Origin: Lepidonotus clava
Taxonomy: Eukaryota; Annelida; Polychaeta; Phyllodocida; Polynoidae
Length of the DNA stretch: 64,000 nucleotides
Direction of reading: 5' to 3'
Assembly: GCA_936440205.1 (NCBI GenBank)
Contig: OW387134.1
Coordinates: forward strand, 17,834,908-17,898,907
Shown here: in pieces, positions 34,032 through 46,920 of the stretch
Position numbering within the stretch: position 1 is the first letter of the stretch
Layout: every line of letters begins with the position of its first letter
Position numbers and translations under genes: made by a program
The notes under the pieces: model-generated
Told to the model about the DNA's origin: nothing
Databases searched by the model: none
The model's input: the letters and a program-made list of their open reading frames with translations, nothing else

Positions 34032-34538
34032 CTGAAATGATGAAAATAGAAAATAAATACAAGAATTATAAAAAGTTACTTTATGCAATATACATCCCCA
34101 TAGTAATGTATATTACTCTATTGGCGGCCCATGGTAAAGCACTGGGCCTTATGTTCGTGCCCTCATTAAGATTGCAACTGGTAGCTCAGAAGTATTATAT
34201 ATACACAAGCATTTTCCTCTGTGAATTGCCAAGTGTGACATTAAGTCTTTAGGATCTCGGTACATATATTGTTTTTCAACCTTCCAGATTTTCTCTGAGC
34301 ACTCGCAGTGAGCCATTGTTTTTAGTTTAATGCACTAAAAATACACTTTTATACCACTTAATAGTATTTAGTTTTGATAACATGTTTCGGTATAAGAAGC
34401 GACAGCTGAAATCATTGAAGCACTTATAGTATAAGACGTAGGAGCAAGGAGCTCTTTTGCAGGTGTCAGAAGAGAGAACGAGAGACCCAGAACAACTTGA
34501 AGAAACATACCAAAATTTTACATTTGCTTCTCGCTTAC
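34032..34538 (-). other. TRIM23 intron 2
   Basis: 507 bp, AT-rich. Nothing notable. Confidence 0.7.
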
Positions 34539-34823
34539 CTCCTTCTCCTTGGCCAGCGAGTCCTCGCTCCACTGTATCCCTGACTTGGTGCATGAGTACT
34601 GCAGTTTCTCGAGCAGCTCAATTAGTGCGAAGTTCTTCTTCAGGCTCCAGACGCCCGAGTCGCTGACCTGGGTAGGCTGGCGGTCAAAGGGGCAGAGGAT
34701 GGCCGTCTCGTGGAGCGGGAGTCGGGTCAGACACTGGTGACACACCGTGTGGCCGCAGTGCAGGAGGCGGGGCACGCGCTCCCCCTGCAGGCTGAACACG
34801 TCATCACACACACGACACTCAAC
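34539..34823 (-). CDS. TRIM23: TRIM23, exon 2 (RING finger)
   Basis: The 95 codons encode the RING domain. It has CRVCDDVF, LHCGHTVCHQCL and CPFD, with the expected Cys/His zinc ligands, followed by SGVWSLKKNFALIELLEKLQ. This is very close to human TRIM23 (CGVCEDVFSLQGDKVPRLL, from memory). The RING recruits E2 enzymes; TRIM23 makes K27-linked chains in innate antiviral signalling and autophagy in mammals. Acceptor is CCTCTCCAG and donor GTAAGCG, phase 0 at both ends. Confidence 0.96.
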
Positions 34824-36865
34824 CTGGAGAGGAAATAAAAATGGCATAAACCTGGGAAGCACGGGCCTTTGAGTGTGTGTGTGGGGGGGGGGGGGGCATA
34901 GTCACAATTTCATTTTTTCAAAAAGGTTTTCACATAGACACTGCACAAGTCGAAGAAATATGACACTAAATTTGTCACTAATTCCAGATGGCCATGTCTA
35001 ACTTTATTCCAATGGAACCGTTTATGGGCGTACGCCGCCCGCCTTACATAGTCTGTCATCCATGAAAAACACTGTAGCTCCTTCTGAGTGAACGTGAGTG
35101 AAATGATTACAGATTCATATTTAACAAAATCTAGAGTTAACGAGGCAATTCCTCTTGGGGCCAATGTCATTTGACCACTCCCTGTATTAAGCCACTGCAA
35201 TTGTGTGGATGCCCCTTTACTTTGGAATTTCGCTCGGACTCATACAGCTTTATTTAAGATATTTTTCATTAATGACCGAAGAGACAGAGACCAGTGGTGT
35301 AAATTGGAGACAGCGGAATCAAGAATATTTATCTAGAAAATACTGATGATTTATTGAAATTTATTGAAATTCATCCTTGATAGGGGATGGCAATATTTTA
35401 AAGGGATTGCCATAATGATAAATATGACAAAATTCTAAATTTACCTCCTGATATCATTGAATGATGAATTTGGCCCTGGTGTTTATCAACTCCTTGAGTA
35501 TTCTCATTTTAATTCTCAAGTGTTGAGTTTAACTTTCCAAAACAAACGCGACAAGCAGATTGGTTTAACAAGATTGAAATACATTTACTAAAACCGACAT
35601 GTTACGCCTTGTGAAGGACTTCTTCAGGGTCATTCTGATTCTGTAATGGCCGTGTAAACATGTCTTGTGACACAATAAATATAAATCCTAATCATAGGTG
35701 AGACTCTGAAAGCTAATAAAGCTGATCACTGGGATTTAGGTAGTCCATCAAGTGCATCAATCTTGTTCCACAGGATAGCCACTACGGACTAGGGTTTAGG
35801 CTCCATAGGGGTTTGGATTTGACAAGGCACCAGAGTGGGGTTTTCAGTTCAAGTCATTAAGCTTTTAATTGATAAAAAATGAGGAATTTACTTAACCCAG
35901 TTCTGATGAAATTAAAAAATACTGCCCAAAATCACCCAAAATTTCCTTAAATCAGTAAATTTCCTTAGGACTTTCATTACTCTTTCTCGGGACCAATCCA
36001 CGGTGACTTTGATCCCGGTGAACTGGATCCAGGAGAACTTGGATTGCAAAAATGGTATCGACCAAGCTCTCTTATAAGACCAACTTAACCAGGCCAGCGG
36101 TCTGAATTCAACTGATAGGAATTGAATACTTACACAGGGCAGGGGTATGATCGTGGACAGTTTTCGCACAGTTACTGTGGAAATCAGTAAATGCTAGTGA
36201 CTTTGGCCTCGAAGTGAATATGAGGATGGCTTCATAACCAAAGGAGTCATTTGAGTTTACAAACTCAGGATTCTTTTACTAATATAACGGGAGTGCTCTT
36301 ATATCAGAAATAGTTAGAATCTAATCATCAATCAGTCAATTACAAACGTCACTAAAATACTAGTTGTACTTCCACATTAACTCTTTCAGAACATTATGAT
36401 TTACAATGTTCCTCAGCCATTGGCATTGTTGGTATTCTGCTTTTAGATATAGAAGTTGAGAATTGTATATTCTGTATCACCTACAAAATCAAGAAAATTG
36501 GACACAGATCTATTTCTGGGTTACTAAATAATATATTTGTTTGGGTAATAGATCTAGATTTTAGGTAACGTTCGTTAGCTGGACAAAATTACTCATCTTT
36601 TATGATCTTTATTAGCCTATTGTAGGTCTGTAGATCTAACTTAGATCTATTTTAGATCTATATGAGCTGTCTTCTTTAAAAAAAAAAGAAGAAGAAAGAA
36701 TTTATTTCTATGCAGAGGGAGATTGTATATCAGTTCTCTTAAGGAGGCTAAATATATTGTTTTGGCTCCTGTATTTAACTGAGTTCACTGTTTGGCAGAG
36801 GACTGCAGAAACTGAAACCTGGAACGTTGAGCAGTTCTTTATCCACTAGCCTGGTGCTCTAGTAT
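34824..36865 (-). other. TRIM23 intron 1, part on the exon 2 side
   Basis: Host intron sequence before the inserted mobile elements. It has a GTGTGTG run followed by a G-run near 34,873-34,897 and, near 36,679-36,699, an A-rich AAGAAGAAGAAAG stretch. No exon is recognised. Confidence 0.6.
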
Positions 36866-38008
36866 AGTAAAACCGCTTCACAAAGGGGGAAGTGTCTCTG
36901 ACCCAAATTGCTACAGAGGCATCTCAATCATGAGCTGCTTGGGGAAACTGTTTTGTTCAGTTTTAAACAACAGACTAAATACCTTTTTTTCTGAAAATAA
37001 CCTTCTATCCAAATACCAGATAGGTTTCACTCCCAACTCCCGACCTGGCGACCACATACTGACTCTAAAAACACTCTGTGACAAATACTTTGCCAAAGGA
37101 AATAAGATCTATAGCTGCTTTGTGGACTTCCGCAAGGCGTTTGATACTGTCTGGCAAGAGGGACTCTGGTATAAATTACTAAAGAATGGCGTGGGAGGTC
37201 CTATGGGGAAAATGTTAATGAACATCTACAAAAATACCCAAATATCGGTTAAGCTGGGGGGAGGCCTCACAGATCAATTTCCCTGTGACATTGGAGTGAA
37301 ACAGGGCTGTGTTCTTAGCCCAACTTTATTTAACTTTTACATACACGATCTGCCACTTCGTTTTACCCAAGATTGTAAGCCACCTGTGATCCATACAGAA
37401 AGTGTCAGCTGTTTAATGTATGCAGATGACTTAGTCCTTTTATCTGAGTCACCAGCAGGACTGCAACGATGCATGAATGAACTTGAGGAATACTGTCAAG
37501 AGTGGCGCTTAAATATTAACCCTAAAAAAACGAAAGTGATAATCTTTAACAAAACAGGCCGTATAAACAAAACATCAAAGTTCTACATTGGCAACGATAA
37601 CATTGAAATTGTCTCTAGTCATATCTACCTAGGTATAGTATTATCAACCTCAGGTACGTTTACATGTGCAGCTAGGGCCTTATCACAGAAAGGCCTGAAA
37701 GCAATTTTTAAGCTACGCAAAATAACAGAACACTCCAATATGTCAATCTTGAAAATAAAAAAGTTATTTGAAGTCATGATCAGGCCAATACTGACATACA
37801 GCTGTGAGGTATGGGGGGGCTTTGTATGTAAGGCTGACTACTTTAAACTTGGACTAAATAACATAATGAAAATTGACAGTCTACACTTTGAAAAAACTAG
37901 CACCAGATTCTATAAATGTTGCTTGGGTGTACATAGAAAGACCAGCACTCTAGCAACCAGGGGAGAGCTAGCTGAATACCCCATCTCCACGTTCATATGG
38001 AGACAGAT
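36866..38008 (+). mobile_element. 5'-truncated LINE, reverse transcriptase part
   Basis: The open frame runs from about 36,867 and encodes a non-LTR reverse transcriptase: HKGGSVSDPNCYRGISIMS, then FVDFRKAFDTVW, the template-gripping IGVKQGCVLSPTLFNFYIHD, catalytic CLMYADDLVLLSES, and INPKKTKVIIFNKTG. The start lies inside the reverse transcriptase, so the endonuclease and 5' part are missing, as usual for incomplete target-primed insertion. The frame is cut at 38,008 by the LTR element and the remainder resumes at 58,660. The group is CR1/L2/Jockey-like by text and not resolved further. Confidence 0.9.
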
Positions 38009-38615
38009 TGTACTAATGGCTTAGTACTTTTAATACATTGTCATAATATATAATCCAACAAGGATCAAGCTTAGCAAGTCTACTTCTAGTCTACTCCTAG
38101 GAGAAATATCTTACGCTCCTAGCGCCACCTGTTAACCAGTATAAAAGGCGCTGCAAGGTAGGGAGCGGGCAGTTAGTGAGTTAGTTGGTTAGAAGAAACA
38201 TGTTTAACCAAGGAGTTATACCTGGAGTAAGTACATCGACTCCATGTAACAGACTGGAGTTTACCAATACCCACTACCTCGGACATAGGATTGTGTTAGA
38301 GCTAAATGCTAGAATGGTCTAGAAGGCGTTGGAGCAACTCGTGTTCTAAATGTGGTTGATTGCTGATAGGAGATGGGAGGTGGACTGATGAAGACTTATT
38401 CATGGTGGCTTTGACTCGGGATGAGATGTTTATTGAATAAAACCCTTTCATATTAAGAAGTTCCCTCATCGTTCATTTCTTTTGAACTATTGGGAAGTGA
38501 ATGGACAAACTTTAAACGCGGTCTGAATTACTCAGACATTCTGGAAAGCAACTTACGAAGACTTGGATATAAACTGATCTTACGCAGTCTTAAATCAAAC
38601 ATTAACAATAGTTCA
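38009..38615 (+). repeat. 5' long terminal repeat, 607 bp
   Basis: Begins TGTACTAATGGC and ends AATAGTTCA. Its first 19 bases contain the palindromic pair GTACTAA / TTAGTAC. A TATA box (TATAAAAG, 38,140-38,147) and an AATAAA (38,437-38,442) suggest a U3-R-U5 layout. It is identical in length and, as far as I can read, in sequence to the 3' copy. A TGG two bases past its end (TTTGGTGGAGATACCCGA) could begin a tRNA primer-binding site; I cannot name the tRNA. Confidence 0.95.
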
Positions 38616-38643
38616 TTTGGTGGAGATACCCGAAACATGACTT

Positions 38644-41600
38644 GTGCCGTTTTGCTCATCCTTGATGTCAGCCACCGGTGACTTTGAGGCTTCCTCTAAC
38701 CCCAAGCCTCAATCTTTGCGGCCCGCAGGACACGATGTGTCAACATCATATACAGGGAATGTGGAAAACCGCCACCTGGTAGGTAATCCCTTAGACGGGG
38801 AGGCACAGAGACAGGAGGTCGCAGCCAGACCCAAGCAGCTCTGCCCCGAAGGTGCACAAAATTACCAAACCCGTGGCAAAGGTAAACCATTTCCCTGGCA
38901 CCTAGGGTCCAAAGATAGGCCGGTTCTTGACGAAGGACTTGAAACCCTAACACACTCGGGACGAGTTGAAGGGAAGAACCGTCTCACGGAATATCAGCAA
39001 TATTGGAACCCAGGGTACGTACCACCTACGGACCAAGAAACTGGTACTAGCTCTCGCTCCACCTGTGAATCTGATGTGAACAATCCGTGGTGTAACCAAA
39101 GTGTTCCTTATCGTTTACTGCCCGCAGCGGGAGGTGAAGGCGAACAGGAAGTTTCCAATGGAGATAACCTATTTTCTTCAGGAAATCTAAAACAACGACA
39201 AAACACCGCGGATAACTCCAGCCCATCAGGGGGAAAACGCCCCGAAAATCCGGTAATCCTACCTGATGGGAGCTCTCTCACCTATCCATTACCCCAACGA
39301 CTTGAGTTTATCAGTCACCCACTGGTAACACCAACTCACCCCAACCCGGGGGCGTCCATTCCTTATTCCACTGTAGTTAAAGGAAAAACAGTGGGAAGGG
39401 ATAGGGGAGTGGGAAGGGAAGCAGAGGGAAACAGCGAGAAAGTAGGCAATTTACAACCCTATCGATTAACTTACGGTGTAGAAACGAACTTAGACCAGGC
39501 TGGTAGGGGAGCGGAAGCTCAGGCCTTTGATCCAGCCGAAATATTAAAGCAGTGGGCAGACTCAAGCCCCGAAAAACACATAGATTTAGAGAGGCTAAGC
39601 GATCAGGATAGTGAAGAAAACGTAACGCTTAAAGCACAAGATTTTAACACTCTAACTCATGAATTGTATGGAGAATACGAGGACGAGTACGAGGAAGAAA
39701 ATAGCGAGACAGAACAAGCAGCCGCAGATGACAGAAGGGGTAGTCCTGATAGAAAATTAGCTAGAGAAGATAAATCAACCTCGTCTTCATACGAAATTAT
39801 TACCGAGGATGTTTTAGACACAGGTAAGAAAGCTAAACTAGAAAGTGAGGACGAAATTAGTGTAGAGGAAATACCTGTGAAAGAACAGTGGGACGATCAC
39901 GATATACAAAACCTCCACGAAAATAATATGGCGGAAGGAGGCGTTCCTTTGATGGATCTAGTAGAAGAAAGAGAGGATAGAGATCAACGCCAGCAACCCG
40001 ATGAAGGGGGAGCTGGGGGTGTAGATCTGGGGGCATGGCATCCTAACCGTGGGATGGACCCTGGGGGACCTCAACAAAACAATGGGAATGGCCAGATCCT
40101 AATCCAGCAGCCGGACCAAGGCGTGCAGGCAGGACTTATTCCTCCTCTTAATCAACAGGCCCAAGGAGGCCAAGGTAATCAGGCCAATCCTCCCCTTAAT
40201 CAACAAGTTCAAGGGGGCCAGAACGATCAGGCCAACCCTCAAGGACTTATTCCTCTTCTTAATCAGCAGGTCCAGGGAGGCCAGGATAATCAGGCCGACC
40301 CACAAGGGCCTAACCCTCCTCAAAACCTTCTCAATAACCCTCCTCAAAACCTTCTCAATAACCCTCCTCAAAACCTTCTCAACAACCCTCCTCAAAACCT
40401 TCTCAACAATCCTCCCCAAAACCCTATTAATAATCTCCCTCCGAATCAGCCCAATCTGGGGATAAACCCTGGGGGACTCCAGCAACCCGGTGCAGGGGGG
40501 AATGGTGGTGTGAATCCGGGAATACAGCAGCCTAATCCTGGGGTAAACCTTGGGGGACTGCAACAAAATGATGGGGGAGGCCAACCGGGCCAACAGCCTG
40601 GCCGGGCCGTGCCAGCAGGGGGTGGGGTCGATCAAAACCTGCTCCCTCACCTATTGCAGGCGATGGCACTCGCTGCCAATCTTAACGCAGGCCGAGGAAG
40701 AGCGAATCAGCAGGGTCAGCAAGCCCCAGCAGGCCAGAATAATCAGGTAAATCCACCAGGACCCAATAACCCTCCCCCGAACCAGAACAACAATCCTTTC
40801 CTTAACCAACTCAACAACCCCCCAAACCCACCGAACCCTCCGCCGCCCGGACCACCAGGTCCGCCGGGCCCACCAGGTCAGAACAACCCTCCAAACCCAC
40901 CGAATCAACCAAATATTTGGGAAATTCTACCACAGTTGAGCCAGGCACTGGGGCAAACACCAGCGCCAGTGCGTGAAACGACTCACAGCGGTCACCAAAG
41001 GGGACCAAACATTAGGTTACCGTGGTTTAGTGGAAAAGAAGACGAGCAAATAGAAAAGTATTTCAGGGAATTAAAACGACTGAAAGCTATCTATGACTGG
41101 TCGGACGCCCATCTCCTGAATATGGCGCTGTTAGGCCTAAAGGGAAGGGCCGACGACTGGGCAGGAGCGTTAGCTGAAAGTGAGAAAGACTCGTTTGAGA
41201 AACTAGAAGCCCAAATGACCAAGATCTTCGGTGATCGAAGGGCTAAGTGACAGAAACACGCAGAGTTCTGTGGCCTTAAACAAGGAAAAGACCAGAGCGT
41301 GATCGAATTTGCAGGTGTTCTGAAACAAAAGCAAGTTAAAGCAGAGGCGAGTGAAAGCATGATGTTAGCTGTGTTTTTAGAAGGATTAAAACAGGGCGTA
41401 GCCAGACAAGTAGCCATACTGGACCCTAAGTCTTTCACCGAAGCGGTGGATTGTGCAACGAGGTTAGAATCGTTGGACAAAGGCAAAGGGGGAACTAAAA
41501 TATCTAATGCAGTGAGCGAACTGGCTGGAAGCCAAGAATCAGAGGAGACCGCGGCCCTAAACTCCATCTCAGAACGGTTTGGAGTAGTGCTGGCCCGACT

Positions 41601-41979
41601 GGAGGCCGCTCCATGGTTTCAGAAACCAAAGCCAGGGCAAAGCGGGACTCCCCAGAGTGGTGGTAACTTTAAACAGCAAGGTTATGAGAGGAAAGATAGG
41701 TACGAAAACCAGAAAAGTGACAGAAATTCAGATCAGAAGCCTAAATCCAATATCGCCCCGAACAGAGAGGCAGATAAGGGAAAGAATCTGCCAACTCAAC
41801 AGAAAGTAGAGAGACCCAGGTTGCCTTTTGATGAAAGTAAGTTTTGTATCATTCATCAACAACATGGTCACTCTACAGAAGCGTGCTTGTGGTTAAAGAA
41901 TAGGTTGAGGGAAAAACCCCCGCGGATCTACAAAGATAGCAAAGCCAGTGGTACCGAACAAAAGAATCAGGGAAACTAG
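38644..41979 (+). mobile_element. Gag region of the LTR element
   Basis: The N-terminal three quarters is low-complexity and disordered: acidic stretches, then Pro/Gln/Asn/Gly-rich repeats, including a 24-bp tandem repeat coding NPPQNLLN (about 40,312-40,430) and a collagen-like GPPGPPGPPG run. A retrotransposon capsid-like segment follows (IRLPWFSGKEDEQIEKYFRE, then LLGLKGRADDWAGALAES). The C-terminus has a nucleocapsid zinc-knuckle-like motif of CX2HX4HX4C form (CIIHQQHGHSTEAC), a variant also seen in some plant Ty3/Gypsy gags (from memory). Such a long disordered arm before the capsid is unusual. The region carries about one break. Confidence 0.85.
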
Positions 41980-42017
41980 AGGAAGGGTCCGTTCATTCCA
42001 CGATAGAATTAGGCGCA

Positions 42018-45000
42018 GTGGACGGACCGGCTAGGAGAGAGATAGGAGACGAAGCATTTTTCTTAACGTTAAGATTTGATGATCAGAAGGAGGTTAGATC
42101 TTTAGTAGACACAGGAGCGAGCGATTGCTTCATGTCCACCCATTGTAAACGACAGATCCCTAAACAATGCATTTTAGATGAATGGAAGGTGTCGAAGGGA
42201 AACATCAGTTTGGCAGACAACTCGTCTCAAGTAATACTAGAACAAATTAGATGTAAGTTTTCAATCCAAGGATCGGTGGTCTGCTATGATTTCAACATAG
42301 TGGACGATCTATGCCACCTAATAGTAATCGGGAGAAACCTATTAACAGTGCTTCGATCAGATTTATCTCTACCAGGCGCAAAGATAGAAGTGTTTTGTGG
42401 AAACCCTATAGTTAGCAAAGAAACAGTGAAAATTCCGCCGGGAAATGAATGCATCATACCGGTAACCACTCGAGAGCCGCTGGGATTAGACTCACCGGTA
42501 GCTTACTGCGCACCGGCGGTAACCGCACCAGTCCTAGTGGAGGGGTGCGTGAACACGGTGGGAAGCCAGTGGTGGATCAAAGTCATGAATCCGCTAGATG
42601 TAATGCAAGAAATCACTCCCCAGGAAGTATTAGCTTTTGCGGAAGAATGCGCAGTGCCTGAGGTAAACCAAAATCAGATAGAGGAGTTCCTAGACTTGTG
42701 TTATCTAACTAAAACAGAGACCCCAATGTCCATCTGTAGGATTTCTGTAGAAGTAATGAAAGACGCAGTGCAAATGGAAAGCCAAACCTCTGAGGAGAAA
42801 TCCCGAGGTAAAATGGATGAGAATGTAAGTAAAATAGATCTGACCGAGTCGTGCTTAAACGAAGAACAACAGGTAAGGTTTAGGCAAATGCTAAATAACA
42901 ATAGAAATGCACTAGCGTTCTCAATGGAAGAGTTAGGTCACTGTGAAATAGCGCCGATGAGAATCATTGTGGATGAGTCACAGGGAGTCATAAGTTCCAG
43001 GCCATACCGATACTCTCCACAGAAAATGGATATCATCGATGAACAGGTTAGGCAACTCATAGATATAGGTGTAATAGAGCCCAGCGAATCGGCTTGGCGA
43101 AGCCCGCTGGTGGTAGTGCAGAAGAAAGATGGCAAACCTAGGCTCTGTACAGACTTTCGCATGCTTAATCAAGTCACTTTTAAAGATAAATTCCCCATGC
43201 CCACGGCTCGCTCGCTTTTCCTATATATGGCTTACAAGAAACCCACTATGTGGACAGCTTTAGATCTGTTGAGCGGCTATCATCAGTGCGTAATCGAAGA
43301 AGACAGTAGAAAATATACCGCTTTTGAAACCCCGATGGGTGTGTATCAGTATAAGCGTGTACCATTTGGCTTAGTTGGCGCACCTTGGCAGTTTACCAAG
43401 GTAATGGCCATAGCGCTAAAGGGATTGATTCCTAGAACATGCTTAGCATATTTAGACGACGTAATTGTCTACGACACTACATTTGAAGAACACCTGGCGA
43501 GCGTTGAGGTGGTTCTCCAAGCTTTGGCGAGAGCTAATCTCAAACTGAAACCGTCAAAGTGTGAGTGGTGTCGTAGTGAAATCAATTTCCTCGGCCACGT
43601 TGTAAACGCAGAAGGTGTGGCTACACAAAGGGTAACCACAGAAAAGATCACAGCCTTTAACCGTCCACATAATGTGAAAACCATTAAATCATTTCTGGGA
43701 CTGTGTAACTACTACCGATCGTTTGTCCCTAATTTCGCTGATCTAGCAAAGCCTTTAAACCGGCTGCTAAAGAAAGAAGTCTATTTTGAGTGGACAGAGG
43801 CCTGCGAGGAAGCGTTTCAACAGTTAAAGAAATTGCTGACCTCGCCACCCTTACTAATTCATCCAGATATAGGAGGGCATTTCTATCTACTAACTGACGC
43901 ATCAGACGCCGCGTGCGGTGCAGCGGTTTGTCACAAACTAGATGAAATCTATCGTCCGGTTGCGTTCTGGGGATGTACTCTCCGGGACGCCGAATTAAAT
44001 TATTCGGTAACAGAAAAGGAGGCTCTGGCAGTAATTAAAGGCATTAAGAACTATGAGGACATGTTGCAGGGAGCTAAAATCACAATAGTGACTGATCACA
44101 AACCGTTGATTCCCCTGCTACAGAGTGCCTACAAAGCCCCGTCAGCCCGGCTGAGACGGTGGGCTTTAGCGTTATCAGATTTTGATTTTGAAATCATATA
44201 TGAGCCAGGAGCGACTCATTTTCTACCGGACTATTTGTCTAGAGTCTATCATGAGCATGTCCCAGGTGAGGAATATGAGCCCGCTGTGGGATGTGAGTTA
44301 TTTGAGGCCGAAGTTCAGGATGAAGAGCTTTCTGTGGCTACGGTATTAAACGCGCAACTCCAAGATGCAGAGTGCGCGCAATTGATAGACTACCTGCAGG
44401 ACGGAGATCTACCGACAGATCCCCTTGAAGCTAGGCGAATAATGGACCAAGCTGATTTTGTAGGGATGGTAGCACCGGGAGTACTATGTAGGTTCAACAT
44501 CAAAAGGTATAACAAGCACCAAGACCAACTGGTCAGACTAAAACCCAGAATGATAGTTCCAGGTAGGTTAATTCCCAAAGTCCTGAGACTGTTACATAAT
44601 GACATCTTAGCTGGAGGACATGTAGGGATCAGTAACCTCACTACCAAAATCTCTGATAAATTCTACTGGCGGAACATGAACGCCGACATCGTAGACTATG
44701 TAAAGGCTTGTGAGACCTACTCTCTGAGGAGACGGGCTCCGCATTTCAAGGCCTTAGCTAAGTCTTGGGAGAGACCAACCCGACCCTTTGAGGTAGTACA
44801 GTGTGATTTCATCGGGCCACTAAAAGAAGGCTAGAGATGGGTCAAAATATATCATGACCTTCATAGACCTACTAACAGGTTGGCCGGAGGCTTTCACCAC
44901 GAAAGACTCTACTGCGCAAACCGCGGCCAACTGTTTCCTAACCGGGATAGTGTGTCGGTATGGACGGGTAAACCGTCTGCACACAGACCGGGGGGCGGCC

Positions 45001-46260
45001 TTCCTCTCAGGGCTATTCAGGGAAATCACCACACGACTAGCGTGCAAACAAACGTTCACCACCGGGCGTATGCCGACTGGCAACGCTCGAGTAGAAAGAC
45101 TACATAAAACCATTGAAAACCTGATTGCTTATTATATCCCTGACGATCACTGTAACTGGGTCGATCTACTTCCCATTGCATTATGGACAGTTAGATCCAC
45201 AATCAGTGTACGGTCGGGATACAGCCCGCACACCCTGCTGTTTGGCAGAGATCCAATCAGTATGGGAATGCCTGAGCAAGGAACAATTCCTGAAACGCTG
45301 AACGACTGCGAGTTTTTCATGCAAACCAAGGATAATATTGCTATGTTTAGGAATATGGCTGAAAGGGTAGTTCAAAACTACGAAAAAGATCTGAGGCTGC
45401 GAATTGATGAGCGGGCGCGGCCCACTCAGATGTACGAGGGTGATATGGTATACATGTACGACCCTTTAGCTAGTGAAAATAAAGCGTCTAAGTTCTCAAA
45501 CAGGTATACGGGGCCATTCAGGGTAATTGAAACAAAAGGAGACCACCTTGTTAGACTAGTGTCTTTAAAAACTGGAAAACAGGTCCCACATCTAGTAAAC
45601 ATTTCAAAACTCAAACCTGCACATGGGCCCTGGTCTCCCGCTGTCCCTCATAATATTCCCAAACTGGTGAGAGAAGCGAAAATCACTAACTCAGAAGGGG
45701 CAGATCCTGACCGAAACCCTGAATTGCATCACACTCCGACGGGTGAAATCGCTGAGGAAGATGGCGAAATAAGGGGTGCTGAGACTGAAAACTCAACGGG
45801 AACGACCGGTCCCCGTGAGCATGATGCAGTTCCTATGACCAGGAAGGTACCTACACAAAAACCTGGCCCAAGTCCCACTGATTTAGCAGAAACGGATGGG
45901 CAAATCACTGATGGTCAGGGCACCAGTGCGGACACCGCGCTGTCCACAAACTTATCCTTTGTTCCTAATAAAGCCGCCTGTGAACGGGGAACAGCTGGCG
46001 CTAATGGACAGAGGAAACGCAAACGAGCTAAACGAAGGGGCAAAAGCCAGCCGTTGGAGGGGAGATCCCCTCCAGGCAACAACAAGCCCATAAAACCACC
46101 CTGCGGTGATGTGCCGATCTTGGATACGTCGGAACAGAGCCCAGGAAAAACAGTAAAGGACCATGTCCCGACGAAAGGTGGCTATAACCTACGTCGGAAC
46201 CGCCGCCCTAACTACGTCGCTCTGTCCAACGGCGGAGAGAGCGACGACATGGATGATTAA
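42018..46260 (+). mobile_element. Pol region of the LTR element (protease, RT, RNase H, integrase)
   Basis: In order: aspartic protease (SLVDTGASDCFMS), Ty3/Gypsy reverse transcriptase (SPLVVVQKKDGKPRLCTDFR, then the catalytic AYLDDVIVYD), RNase H (LLTDASDAACGAAVCHKL), the integrase zinc-binding region, the integrase core (MTFIDLLTGWPEAF and later motifs), and a GPY/F module (NRYTGPFRVIETKGDHLVRL). A long basic, disordered C-terminal tail follows. It starts shortly after gag, and gag-pol read-through or frameshifting is usual for the family. The region carries about one break. Confidence 0.92.
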
Positions 46261-46920
46261 TGCAGGAAATTTAGCCGCCCTGTGAAAATAAAGGTTCGGC
46301 GGAGCGGCACCGTTAGCATCAACGCTAATGGAACAGGTGGTCTGCCTCACGGCCACCTTGCCGCGCCCAGGGGCGTGGCAGAAGGGGAGGGTGCGCACGC
46401 CAAGAGAGATGCCAGTGGTTGGGCGTCATCTCTTGGGACCGGATGCAAGAGTTTCCCCCCACCTGAAACAAGATACAGCTCCAAATATGGAGACGGCATG
46501 GACAAGCGGATCGGTTATAATTTCGTGGGATCCGCGCCGATCCACCAGTCGGTCCGCAACTCTGCTCCTAGACGGTCACCTCTGCTGCAGGTGATTGTGC
46601 GCGCAACCCAGCCCGGGATGAAACGGAGATAGATATTGATTCTATCTCTGAACAGAAGTTGGAGATAGAAATTGTTCAGCCTCCGACTTCTCCTGGAAGG
46701 AGCAGAAAGAGAACTTAGCTGGGACACTGATCCACCGACTCATGGGGAACTGTCTAGCCCTCCGGCCACATAGCAATCCAAAGGGAACCACTACTTTCCC
46801 TGCGGACACGGAGGGAAGGATTATCGTCCCCCTGAGAAGGAAACGGATTAGCCGGCCCACCCTGAGGGCGCTGCCTACCAAGGGAAGGTTCGTTGGGCCA
46901 TTCTTTTAGGATTTTACCAA

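Noticed and set aside
40099-40650. 183-codon minus-strand frame with repeats of the RRVIEKVL type
   Set aside because: It is the antisense shadow of the 24-bp tandem repeat in gag; repetitiveness keeps it open.
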